In this document: in pieces, positions 52,819-61,205 of the stretch
Position numbering within the stretch: position 1 is the stretch's first letter
Layout of the letters: each line of letters starts with the position of its first letter
Assembly (NCBI GenBank): GCA_028066595.1
Contig: JALCBJ010000006.1
Span: 27,685 to 91,684, forward strand
DNA: 64,000 nucleotides
Reading direction: 5' to 3'
Source of the DNA: Thermoanaerobaculia bacterium
GTDB taxonomy: Bacteria; Acidobacteriota; Thermoanaerobaculia; Multivoradales; J023
Notes under the pieces: generated by a model
The model's input: the letters and a program-made list of their open reading frames with translations, nothing else
Databases searched by the model: none
What the model was told of the DNA's origin: nothing
Position numbers and translations under genes: made by a program

Positions 52819-55800
52819 GTGAAACGGGGACATCTGCTCCGATGGCTGGCACGTCTGGCGCTCTCGCTGGTGACGATCGCATCGGTCGCGAGAGCCGAAG
52901 GGTCGGAGGCACCTTGGCTCGCGGGACCGTTTCAGGCCGATCCCACATCGATGCGGACGGCGGCGGACAACGCCCTCTCCGCGGCAAGAGAAACGCTCGG
53001 CGATTCGGTCGACGAGGGCGGCGCCGTAGTCTTGTTCCACGATGCCACGTATACATTCGACTCCACCGGTCGTGCCGTCTTCCGACGTCATTGGGTGTAC
53101 AAGGTTCTCAAGCGGTCCGCCGTGCCGGAATGGTCCGAGCTGGAGCTGCGCTGGTCACCGTGGCACCAGGCTCTTCCGACCATTGAAGCACGTGTGATCG
53201 GTACGGATGGTCGGGTCAGCGAGCTCAGTCAAACGGGGGTCGAAGAGAAGGCGGAACGACGGGGAAGGCCCGACGACCGGCCAGCCGGGCGCGCCGATCC
53301 CGATCGCCGACGCTGGCTGCTGGCTCGCCTTCCCGACGTCGTCGAGGGATCGCTGGTCGAGGTGGTGACGCAGGTCCGCGATCTCGGTCCGGCCTTCGAC
53401 GCCGGAGTGGTCCAGCGCCACTACTTCGTCATGTTCGTGCCGGTGCTCGACAGTCGATTCACCCTCGACGTGTCCAAGCGGCTGCCCCTGCGGTACACGC
53501 TGAGGAAGCTGGAAGGCGTGGATCCGGAGATCCACCAGACCAAGGATCGTTTCCGTCTGAGACTGCGCACTTGCAATATGCCCGCGGCCGGCGCCTCGCC
53601 GGAGGGGCTTCCAGGATACGTGCCGCGCTACCCTCATGTCTCCTTTTCCACCGGCAACGACTGGCAGCGTGTCGCCTCGCGCTACCAGCATCTGGTGGAA
53701 AGGGTGCTGCACCCCGACCTGGCGCAGCTCGACCCGGAGTTCGGTGCGCGCCTCGACGCCGCACTAGCCGACGTGCCAGCGGACCGAGCCGCGCGTGGCA
53801 AGGTCGACGTGGTGCTCGCCGCCGTGAGAGCTCGTGTACGCCACGACGGCTCGGAGCTCGAGGCGTCTCCCCCCGGGCCGCGACACCTGTCGGAGACCCT
53901 GGCCCGCAGCGAAGGCAATGCCGTCGACTTGGCGACCCTCACGATCGCAGCCCTGCGCCGTGTCGGAATTCGCGCCCATACCGCCTTGCTGGACGCCGGC
54001 TTCGGAGTCGATGCCGAGGCAGGTTTGCCTGGTCTCGGTCTGTTCAATCACGTCGTCGTCTACGTGCCGGAGCAGCTCACGGGTGGCGAGCCCCTTGCCG
54101 AGCTGTGGATCGATCCCGGTGCGCCTTTCGCTCGGGCGGGAGAGTTACCCCTGGTCGACCAGGGCCGCTCGGCGCTGGTGGCCGCCACCTCCTCCACCGA
54201 GCTGGTGAGATTGCCCACCACGACGCCCGACGACAACCTCGCCTCCGAAGAGCGACGGGTGATCCTCCGCGATTGGGGTCCTGGTGACCTGGTGGAGGCG
54301 AGTCGCTACGCCGGATCCGCCGAGCAGACCCAACGAGCCATCACCGGCGGACTGGACAATGCGGCCCGGCGTCGCGGCTACCTTGCGTACGTGCGAGCGT
54401 TCCACGGTGCCGCAGGACTCGGACAGATCAAGGAAAGCCCCGCAAACGACCTCGACCAGCGCTTCCAGCTTCGACTGGAGATCCAAGGCGCCGACTCGGC
54501 CACAACGGATCTCGAGAAAGCGAGTGTGCTGATTCCCGTATCAGAGCTAGCTCGCCGCATGCCGCAGATTTTTCGGGCTCCCCTCGATGGATCTCGGCAA
54601 GAGGAGTTCATATTCCATGAACCCTTCGCCACCGCCTGGAGCTATTTCGTCTACCCGCCGGACGGCTTCGTCGCTGGCGACCTGCCAGCCGACGAGGTTC
54701 TGGAGCTAGGGCCGGGGACCTACCGTCATGCCTTTCGAGCCGAGCGTGACCAGACCACCGGCAACGAGATCGTCCGCGGCACGCTCTACTTTTCGGTGGG
54801 CCAGCGACTGCTCACCGCCGATCAGTTCGAGCGTATGCACGAGGCCACTCTCCGATTCTTCGAACGTCCACCCCTCGAGATCGAGATCGTGCCCCGGTCC
54901 GAGCGGGCAGCCGGTCCCATCCAGCGCGCGCAGGGGCTGGCCATGATGGCAGCCCAAGATCCAGAGAGCGCGGCCCACCGGGCGCGTCTGGTTCCCGCAC
55001 TCCTCGAGCTTGGCCTGGTGGCTGAGGCGCGCAGTCAGGCGCGCCAAGCGAGCGATCTGGCGCCGGGCTGGCCTTTGGGATCCTGGGCCCTCGGGCTCGC
55101 CCTGAGCTACGACGGACTCGGCCGTTTCGCCGGACCGGGTCTGGATCTGGAGCCTGCACGGAAGCGGCTACGGGACGCGCAGCGCTCGGCGCCCGACGAC
55201 CCCCGGCTCAAGGACGTGCTGGCTCGCTTGGAAAGCGGGTCGAGCGGGTCGGACGAGCACACCCTATCGACCGCCACTGCCCAGGCGTCGGAAGCTGAGA
55301 CGCCCGGTCCAGCCGAGGACTCAGCGAGCCACTCTCCAGATCTCTCCGTCTTGCTGCCGGCGGATTTCGACGTCACATCTCTCCATCCCGAGGATCCCAA
55401 GACGCCACTCTTTCGCCTGCTGGCGTCACTGAGCCGGGGAGGCGAGCTCGCCGATGAGCTCCACCCGCGGGAAAGTCTGCGGTTGCAACGTAGCGGCACC
55501 GGGGAGTACCTCTCTCGGCTGAGCTCCCTCGACCGCCCGGCAGATATCGACGTCAACGGTGCTCCTCACCTCGGCTATCGCCTCGATCTGGAGCCTGGCG
55601 GCGGGGTCGGAAAGATCTTCATCACGGCGACCGGCGGCGATCTACGGATCTCGGCGGTGGACTCCGCGCCCGCTGCCCTCGGTCGGGAGGCCGTGGCAAG
55701 GTTGTGGGAGGGAGATCTGACCGGTGCTGTCCAATGGCTCGACTGGGCGTACGAAGAGTCGGACCGCTCCTCGAGCCGAGAGACCTCCTCTTTCCTCCGG

Positions 55801-56700
55801 CTCTGGCCGCCGCGCAAACAGGTCGAGGTCACCGCAGAGGAGATCCGGGTCGCCGCGGCAGCGCTCGCCGCCACCGCCGACCTCGAAGGACGTGGCGTCG
55901 AGTGGCTGCAGGCAGCAGCAGACCGGGCCGAGGGAATTGCGCCCTACGGACGAAGCTACTCCGAGTCTCAGGTCAGAGACCGCCAGCAAGCGGCCGGCGT
56001 GGCGTTGGTGGAAGCGCTGGTTTCGTCGGGCAACCAAGACGAAGCGGCCGCGCGCCTTCATCGTCTCTCGGCCGAGCCGGGACGCGATGGTCGACTACGC
56101 GACCTGGAGATTCAGCTGCGGGTCGAGCTCGAGGACTGGCGTGGGGTCGACCAGTTGGTGGACGCGGGAGAGCCTGCAGACATCCGGCGCGAGCCTGCAT
56201 CCGCGTTGCGCGCGCGCGCTGCGCTCTTGTCCGCACGCGGAGAGCGTGGCGAAGCCGCAGTACTTTGGAAGGCGCTCCACGAGCGCGGTGAGCTCTTGGA
56301 CGATGACGCTCTGCGCTGGACCGCGATGCTACTCGCGCCGGGCGTCGCAGCGGCATCATCTGATCTGCGAACTCTCGAGGCCCATATTCAACTCACCGCC
56401 GCTCCGAAGCTACTCCGCCGGGTAGCGGCTCTCTTCGCTGCCTTCGGCCGTGAGGTAGACGCCCACCACCTTCTCCTCCGAGCTGGTGGCTCGGAGCCCT
56501 ACAGCGCCACGCCCGCCGAGCTGTTCGTCAAAGCGCGCACCGCCGAGTCGATCGGCCTCGTCGACACCGCTCGTCGAGCCTACGCCGAGTTGGTGGCCGC
56601 AACGGGACCTGGCAGTGACCCCGAAGCCGTTCAGGACGAAGACGATCTGCTCTTCCGTCGGTTGGCGCAAGAACGGCTGTCCAGGTCGTCGTTCGGTTGA
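52819..56700 (+). CDS. Exported DUF3857 / transglutaminase-like protein, catalytic Cys missing
   Basis: A 1293-residue protein with a signal peptide (about 1-26). Residues 60-290 have the DUF3857 pattern (FDSTGRAVFRRHWVYKVL). The transglutaminase-like domain spans about 320-440: the usual GDCKD.ATL segment reads EGNAVDLATL, so Cys is replaced by Ala368, while His in FNHVVVYVP and Asp in LWIDPGAPF remain. It is therefore probably not an active transglutaminase/protease. The C-terminal half (about 690-1290) is helical and TPR-like. The start is a GTG at 52819 after GGAG. It lies 52 bases after the CRTAC1 gene and may belong to its operon. Confidence 0.85.
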   Translation: MKRGHLLRWLARLALSLVTIASVARAEGSEAPWLAGPFQADPTSMRTAADNALSAARETLGDSVDEGGAVVLFHDATYTFDSTGRAVFRRHWVYKVLKRSAVPEWSELELRWSPWHQALPTIEARVIGTDGRVSELSQTGVEEKAERRGRPDDRPAGRADPDRRRWLLARLPDVVEGSLVEVVTQVRDLGPAFDAGVVQRHYFVMFVPVLDSRFTLDVSKRLPLRYTLRKLEGVDPEIHQTKDRFRLRLRTCNMPAAGASPEGLPGYVPRYPHVSFSTGNDWQRVASRYQHLVERVLHPDLAQLDPEFGARLDAALADVPADRAARGKVDVVLAAVRARVRHDGSELEASPPGPRHLSETLARSEGNAVDLATLTIAALRRVGIRAHTALLDAGFGVDAEAGLPGLGLFNHVVVYVPEQLTGGEPLAELWIDPGAPFARAGELPLVDQGRSALVAATSSTELVRLPTTTPDDNLASEERRVILRDWGPGDLVEASRYAGSAEQTQRAITGGLDNAARRRGYLAYVRAFHGAAGLGQIKESPANDLDQRFQLRLEIQGADSATTDLEKASVLIPVSELARRMPQIFRAPLDGSRQEEFIFHEPFATAWSYFVYPPDGFVAGDLPADEVLELGPGTYRHAFRAERDQTTGNEIVRGTLYFSVGQRLLTADQFERMHEATLRFFERPPLEIEIVPRSERAAGPIQRAQGLAMMAAQDPESAAHRARLVPALLELGLVAEARSQARQASDLAPGWPLGSWALGLALSYDGLGRFAGPGLDLEPARKRLRDAQRSAPDDPRLKDVLARLESGSSGSDEHTLSTATAQASEAETPGPAEDSASHSPDLSVLLPADFDVTSLHPEDPKTPLFRLLASLSRGGELADELHPRESLRLQRSGTGEYLSRLSSLDRPADIDVNGAPHLGYRLDLEPGGGVGKIFITATGGDLRISAVDSAPAALGREAVARLWEGDLTGAVQWLDWAYEESDRSSSRETSSFLRLWPPRKQVEVTAEEIRVAAAALAATADLEGRGVEWLQAAADRAEGIAPYGRSYSESQVRDRQQAAGVALVEALVSSGNQDEAAARLHRLSAEPGRDGRLRDLEIQLRVELEDWRGVDQLVDAGEPADIRREPASALRARAALLSARGERGEAAVLWKALHERGELLDDDALRWTAMLLAPGVAAASSDLRTLEAHIQLTAAPKLLRRVAALFAAFGREVDAHHLLLRAGGSEPYSATPAELFVKARTAESIGLVDTARRAYAELVAATGPGSDPEAVQDEDDLLFRRLAQERLSRSSFG

Positions 56701-56719
56701 CCACGGACTGCAAGGGCCC

Positions 56720-59116
56720 TCACTCCTCCCGGAGGGTCACCATGGGATCGGTGCGAGACGCCTTGTACGCCGGCATCACGAGCGCCATGCCCGCCGCCAC
56801 CGCCAGGGTCACCACAGAGGCGGTCAGCACCGCGGTGTCGGCCGCGACGACCTCGAAGAGCAACCCGCGGACGAATCGGCCGGCCGATAGCGCACCTACC
56901 GCGCCCAGCACGAGACCCACGGCCACGGGCCGCAGTCCGCGAACGATGATGCCGCGCAGCACGTCCACGCGGCGGGCACCCAGAGCCATACGGATACCCG
57001 TCTCACGACGGCGACCCAGCACCGCCTGGACCGTCACGCCGTACACCCCGACCACCCCGAGGATCAGCGCCAACATGCCGAACGCGGAGAGCAGCGCGGC
57101 GAGAAACGCAGCGCCAGCCGAGGTGGCGCCTACGAGCTCTTTCACGGGTACGACCGCGGACACGGCGACATCGCGGTCGACGGAGAGCACCGCATCCCGG
57201 ACGGCGGCAGCCCGGCTCGAAGGATCCACGTCCTCCATCAGACGAGCAGCAACGTACATTCGCCTCCAAGGATTCTGGGAGAAGGGCATGTAGGCTTCGG
57301 CGAATGCGGGCTCATCGAGGCGGCTCTGACGCACGTCGCCCACCACTCCGACGACCTCGAGGGCCGTTGGCTCGTCGCGACCGAGGAAAAGGGTTCTGCC
57401 CACGACTTCTTCCAGGGTGCCGAGCCGGGGCCATGCGGCCTCCGCGAGTGTCTGGTTCACAACCACGACGGGGAGTCCAGCTGCGTCTTGCGGCTCGAAC
57501 GACCTTCCTGCCAACCGCGAGACTCCCATCGTCTCGAAGTAGTCCTCGGTCACCACACGCATCGAGGTGCCGGGCAAATCTCCGTCCGCGGGTATGGCAC
57601 GCGTATCGTCGGTGCGATACATCGCCCAAGCGCCACCCGGCGTCATCGGAAGAAACGGGATGGCTCCCACCTGCTCGACGTCCGGTACGGCAGCAACTCG
57701 GTCTGTGACCAGCCGGTAGTACTCGACGATCTTCTCCGGCGAGTCGTAGCGGTCCGAGGGAGGTGATGGCCGCACCGCGATCACACCCTCGGCGTCGAAC
57801 CCGGGATCGACGCGCTCGAGTTGCAAGAAGCTCTTGGTCATCAAACCGGCGACGACGACGACGGTCAACGCCAGAGCCACCTCGCCCGCGACCAGAGCCG
57901 AGCCCAACCACGATCTACCACCGAAACCACGGCTGCGCAGCTCGCTCACTCCCTCCGACGATCTCCACGCCGGTAGAAGACCGAACAGCGCCGACGCCAG
58001 CAGTGATACGAGCGCAGCAAAGGCAAAGACGCCCGCATCGAGACCGATCTCTGCGGTCCGCGGCAGGTCGGCTGGTAGATGGGGAAGCCCCAGCCGCAAC
58101 AACCCAGCTCCGAGCACGAGTCCAAGCCCTCCGCCGACGACTCCGAGCACCAAGCTCTCCGTGACTAACAGATGCACCAACCGACCGCGCTCTGCGCCCA
58201 ACGCCGCCCGCACCGACAGCTCTTGGCGTCGCGAACCACCTCGCGCCAACAGGAGATTGGCAACATTGAGACAGGCGATCAACAGCACCAAGCCGACCGC
58301 TGCCAGGAGCAGCATCAAACGCACATCGGCATCGCCCAGCAGCCAGGTCCGCAGCGGCACCAGTGCGACGGACGCCACATGGGCGGCGGACACCTCGCGC
58401 CCGCGCTCCGTCCAGAAACGCGCCATCAGCGTCCGAACCTCGTCCTGCGCCAAGCCGAGCGAGGCTCCGTCCGCCAAGCGCGCGTTGATGGCCAGGGGTC
58501 GACCGCCGAAGCTCGCGACGTCGCGCACCATGGGAGCCCAGACCTGCCAATCTTCCTCGATCCGCTGATGATGCGGCCCGAGAATACCCACCACGGTCCG
58601 GGCCCGACCACTGAGTTGCACCTGCTGGCCTACCACGCTCTCCTCGCCACCGAAGCGACGCTGCCACAGCTCATATCCGAGCACCACCACCGGCTCGGCG
58701 CCCTCCAATCCGTCGCGGGATTCGAATCCCCGACCGAGCGCCGGCGGTGCTCCGAGCACCAAGAAGTGATGTGGGTCGACTACGGCGCCACGCAGCTCTT
58801 CCGGCGGTGAATCGTCGGTCTCGAGCAAGAACAGCGACCGTCCCCAAGCTGCTACGCCGGCGAGCGTCGGAGCATGCTCGTCGAGGTAGAGAGCCTCTTC
58901 GAGGTTCGACGGAAACAGCGAGTCCGGCTGGAGGCGCACCAGACGCTCCGCGTCGGTATAGGGCAGTGGACGTAGCACTACACCCTGCACGACACTGAAA
59001 ATTGCAACGTTGGCGCCCAGGCCCAGAGTGAGGGTGACGAGCGCGATGATCGTGAAGCCAGGCCGGCGGGCCAGGCTTCGGCAAGCGAATCGAACGTCGT
59101 GCAGGATGGAACTCAC
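56720..59116 (-). CDS. MacB/FtsX-type ABC transporter permease, ADOP family
   Basis: A 798-residue duplicated permease starting at a GTG (59116) with GGGAG upstream. It begins directly with the inner-membrane unit SILHDVRFACRSLARRPGFTIIALVTLTLGLGANVAIFSVVQGVVLRPLPY, so it lacks the N-terminal extension of the first permease. Two periplasmic domains and two FtsX domains follow; the last has RRRETGIRMALGARRVDVLRGIIVRGL. No ATPase is adjacent. It converges with the transglutaminase-like gene. The frame before 59116 is Arg-rich and not considered coding. Confidence 0.88.
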   Translation of the reverse strand: MSSILHDVRFACRSLARRPGFTIIALVTLTLGLGANVAIFSVVQGVVLRPLPYTDAERLVRLQPDSLFPSNLEEALYLDEHAPTLAGVAAWGRSLFLLETDDSPPEELRGAVVDPHHFLVLGAPPALGRGFESRDGLEGAEPVVVLGYELWQRRFGGEESVVGQQVQLSGRARTVVGILGPHHQRIEEDWQVWAPMVRDVASFGGRPLAINARLADGASLGLAQDEVRTLMARFWTERGREVSAAHVASVALVPLRTWLLGDADVRLMLLLAAVGLVLLIACLNVANLLLARGGSRRQELSVRAALGAERGRLVHLLVTESLVLGVVGGGLGLVLGAGLLRLGLPHLPADLPRTAEIGLDAGVFAFAALVSLLASALFGLLPAWRSSEGVSELRSRGFGGRSWLGSALVAGEVALALTVVVVAGLMTKSFLQLERVDPGFDAEGVIAVRPSPPSDRYDSPEKIVEYYRLVTDRVAAVPDVEQVGAIPFLPMTPGGAWAMYRTDDTRAIPADGDLPGTSMRVVTEDYFETMGVSRLAGRSFEPQDAAGLPVVVVNQTLAEAAWPRLGTLEEVVGRTLFLGRDEPTALEVVGVVGDVRQSRLDEPAFAEAYMPFSQNPWRRMYVAARLMEDVDPSSRAAAVRDAVLSVDRDVAVSAVVPVKELVGATSAGAAFLAALLSAFGMLALILGVVGVYGVTVQAVLGRRRETGIRMALGARRVDVLRGIIVRGLRPVAVGLVLGAVGALSAGRFVRGLLFEVVAADTAVLTASVVTLAVAAGMALVMPAYKASRTDPMVTLREE

Positions 59117-59202
59117 GGCAAGCTCCCGTCGTCGACAAGAAGTTCTCTTGCCTTCTTGGACGAACCGGAGGCCGAAAGGTTCTGCTCTGGCACAATCACC
59201 AG

Positions 59203-59802
59203 ATGAAGCACTCCGTCGAGCAAGGTCCTCTGGAGCTCTTGGCCGCCTGGTACGCCGAAGCCCGCGAACACCCGGAGGTTCGCTACGTCGGCGCCGCTTG
59301 TTTGGCAACCATCGACGACCACGACCGGCCAGATGCACGCATGGTCATCGTCCGCGAGGTCGGCGAGGCTGGCTGCCTCTTCGCCACCGACTCACGGTCG
59401 GTCAAGATCCGCCAGCTCACCACCAACCCGAACGCCGCGCTGACGTTCTATTGGGGTCTGCTGGACCGCTCGGTACGCATTCGCGGCCGAGTGGAGGAAG
59501 CCTCGCCGGCGGACGCCGATCGGTGCTTCGGCGACCGTCCCCGGCGCAGCAAGCTCACTGTGTGGGCCAGCCACCAGAGCCGACCTCTCGAATCTCGCGA
59601 CGACCTCGTCGCTCGCTACGATGAAGTGCAAGAACGCTTCGGAGGCGACGACGACATCCCGCGTCCAGACACCTGGCGCGCCTACCGTTTGGTGGCCACA
59701 GAGGTCGAGTTCTGGCAGGCTGCGACTGCGAGACTGCACGACCGACGGCTGTTCCGTATGGGTCCCGAAGGAGAGTGGCAGGCGAGTCGGCTCGAACCGT
59801 AG
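59203..59802 (+). CDS. pdxH: Pyridoxamine 5'-phosphate oxidase
   Basis: A 199-residue FMN enzyme converting PNP or PMP to PLP. It has PDARMVIVREVGEAGCLFATDSRSVKIRQL, NAALTFYW, SVRIRGRVEEASPADADRCF, and the substrate-binding SKLTVWASHQSRPL. The C-terminal dimer region is shorter and more divergent than in E. coli (VATEVEFWQAATARLHDRRLF), but the WQ...RLHDR signature is intact. A CACAAT box lies six bases before the ATG and there is no Shine-Dalgarno, suggesting a leaderless message. It is divergent from the permease. Confidence 0.92.
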   Translation: MKHSVEQGPLELLAAWYAEAREHPEVRYVGAACLATIDDHDRPDARMVIVREVGEAGCLFATDSRSVKIRQLTTNPNAALTFYWGLLDRSVRIRGRVEEASPADADRCFGDRPRRSKLTVWASHQSRPLESRDDLVARYDEVQERFGGDDDIPRPDTWRAYRLVATEVEFWQAATARLHDRRLFRMGPEGEWQASRLEP

Positions 59803-59832
59803 CTGAGTCTTGGCGCGACTGGCGTTGAGCCC

Positions 59833-60297
59833 TCACTCCGTCGCCGGCGGAAAGCGCTTCTGAAACGTGAACGCCTGCGGACTCGGCCCTCTATGCCGGA
59901 TCAATTCGAGACGCTCGACGGCCTCCTCGACCGTCGGGATATGCCCTGCAGGAATCCACCAGAGGGCTTGGTGGGGTCGGTCGAGGGGCAGGAACCACTG
60001 CTTGCGATCGCGTATAGGCCCGACGTGCACACTACGATAGACGTAGTCGTGGAGCGCTTCGATGCTCGACCAGACCGACATGTTGACGAGGATCGAGTCG
60101 TCGTCGTACGGGCGAAAGGAGGTCGCGTCACCGTCCTCGTTCTGTAGGCGCCAGACGAAACCCGGAGCGGCGTCCGCGATCGCGTTGATGGCGTCGAGCT
60201 GATTCACGAAACCGGCCATGCTCGGATTGTCGAGCGGCGCTCGAACACGGCCGATATTGAATTGAGCGATGTGCCAGGAGCGGGGTGTTTCTTTCAT
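59833..60297 (-). CDS. DUF3291 domain protein
   Basis: A 154-residue protein beginning MKETPRSWHIAQFNIGRVRAPLDNPSMAGFVNQLDAINAIADAAPGFVWRL, then ILVNMSVWSSIEALHDYVYRSVH and QALWWIPAGHIPTVEEAVERL, the DUF3291 signature. The fold is a dimeric alpha/beta barrel like antibiotic-biosynthesis monooxygenases. The ATG at 60297 lies six bases after a TACAGT box. It is divergent from an AraC-type regulator, which probably controls it. The substrate is unknown. Confidence 0.85.
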   Translation of the reverse strand: MKETPRSWHIAQFNIGRVRAPLDNPSMAGFVNQLDAINAIADAAPGFVWRLQNEDGDATSFRPYDDDSILVNMSVWSSIEALHDYVYRSVHVGPIRDRKQWFLPLDRPHQALWWIPAGHIPTVEEAVERLELIRHRGPSPQAFTFQKRFPPATE

Positions 60298-60364
60298 GCC
60301 CGAACTGTAGTCAGCCACCCTCAGTACGGTCTTGTAGATTCTTAGCGCGCTATATAGTGAGTCC
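60298..60364. promoter_or_regulatory. Divergent promoters DUF3291 / AraC, both leaderless-type
   Basis: In this 67-bp gap, TACAGT (60309-60304, minus strand) lies six bases from the DUF3291 ATG, and TATAGT (60353-60358, plus) lies six bases from the AraC ATG. Neither gene has a clear Shine-Dalgarno and no convincing -35 boxes are seen. The AraC protein may bind between them. Confidence 0.5.
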
Positions 60365-61153
60365 ATGACGATGGTGAATATCGGCGACATCCTCGTCGAC
60401 GAGAAACTCTTCGAGCCGGGCCTCTCGGTTCCCTGGCATCGCCACGATGGCAGCTACGGTTGCCTGATGCTCGACGGACAGTCGAAGGAGGAACGTCGCG
60501 GCGAGACCATCGAGTTCGGCGTCGGAGACTGCTCTTGGCGCCCACCCCGTGCAGCCCACCGATTTTGGACAGGCGACACGACGGTCCAGGCACTCACCTT
60601 CGAGATTCCCGAAGAGCTTCTAGACGAGCTGGCGGATGGTGGACTACCCAGCCAGGAATACAGACGAGGCCGCTCGGCGACGGTGGTGGCGCTCAGTCAC
60701 CGCTTGCGAGCCGAGATGCAGCTCGGCGACGACGCCGACCAGCTGTCGTTGGAATCGTTGGTCTACGACCTCGTCGCCGAGGCGGCCGAATCCTTCGAGG
60801 AAAAGCACGGCCGGATCGAGCCGGGGTGGCTCCGTAGAGTCCGCGACCGGTTGCACGACGAGACCGGCTCGCGCCTCGCGTTGGCCGAGCTCGCCGAGGA
60901 TGCCGGCGTCCATCCGATCCACCTCGCGCGTACCTTTCGTCACCGGTTCGGTCGACCTTTAGGGTCCTACCATCGGCGCCTCCGTCTCGACCACGCGCTG
61001 CGGCGAGTCCTAGAAACCGACGATCCTCTGGCCGACATCGCGTTCGAGGCCGGCTTCTCCGATCAGAGCCACTTCACCCACCTGGTACGACGCACCATCG
61101 GGATCTCGCCGGGCAGGCTACGGATGCTCAGTCGAGGCGTCCACAAGACCTGA
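60365..61153 (+). CDS. AraC family transcriptional regulator with cupin N-terminus
   Basis: A 262-residue regulator. The N-terminal half (1-110) is a cupin-type sensing domain (PGLSVPWHRHDGSYGCLMLDG). The C-terminal pair of helix-turn-helix motifs (about 165-258) is clear: LALAELAEDAGVHPIHLARTFRHRFG and DIAFEAGFSDQSHFTHLVRRTIGISPGRLR. It is divergent from the DUF3291 gene and likely regulates it and itself. The ligand is unknown. Confidence 0.92.
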   Translation: MTMVNIGDILVDEKLFEPGLSVPWHRHDGSYGCLMLDGQSKEERRGETIEFGVGDCSWRPPRAAHRFWTGDTTVQALTFEIPEELLDELADGGLPSQEYRRGRSATVVALSHRLRAEMQLGDDADQLSLESLVYDLVAEAAESFEEKHGRIEPGWLRRVRDRLHDETGSRLALAELAEDAGVHPIHLARTFRHRFGRPLGSYHRRLRLDHALRRVLETDDPLADIAFEAGFSDQSHFTHLVRRTIGISPGRLRMLSRGVHKT

Positions 61154-61154
61154 C

Positions 61155-61181
61155 GGCCTGCCACCTCCCAGGTAGGCGGCC
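61155..61181. terminator. Stem-loop between convergent araC-type gene and permease
   Basis: GGCC-GCC-ACCT pairs with AGGT-GGC-GGCC around a CCC loop, an 11-bp stem interrupted by two single-base bulges. It starts right after the AraC stop codon. There is no T-run on either side, so it may protect 3' ends or aid Rho-independent release only weakly. Confidence 0.35.
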
Positions 61182-61205
61182 GAGGCCCGGACACACGCAG
61201 CGCGC

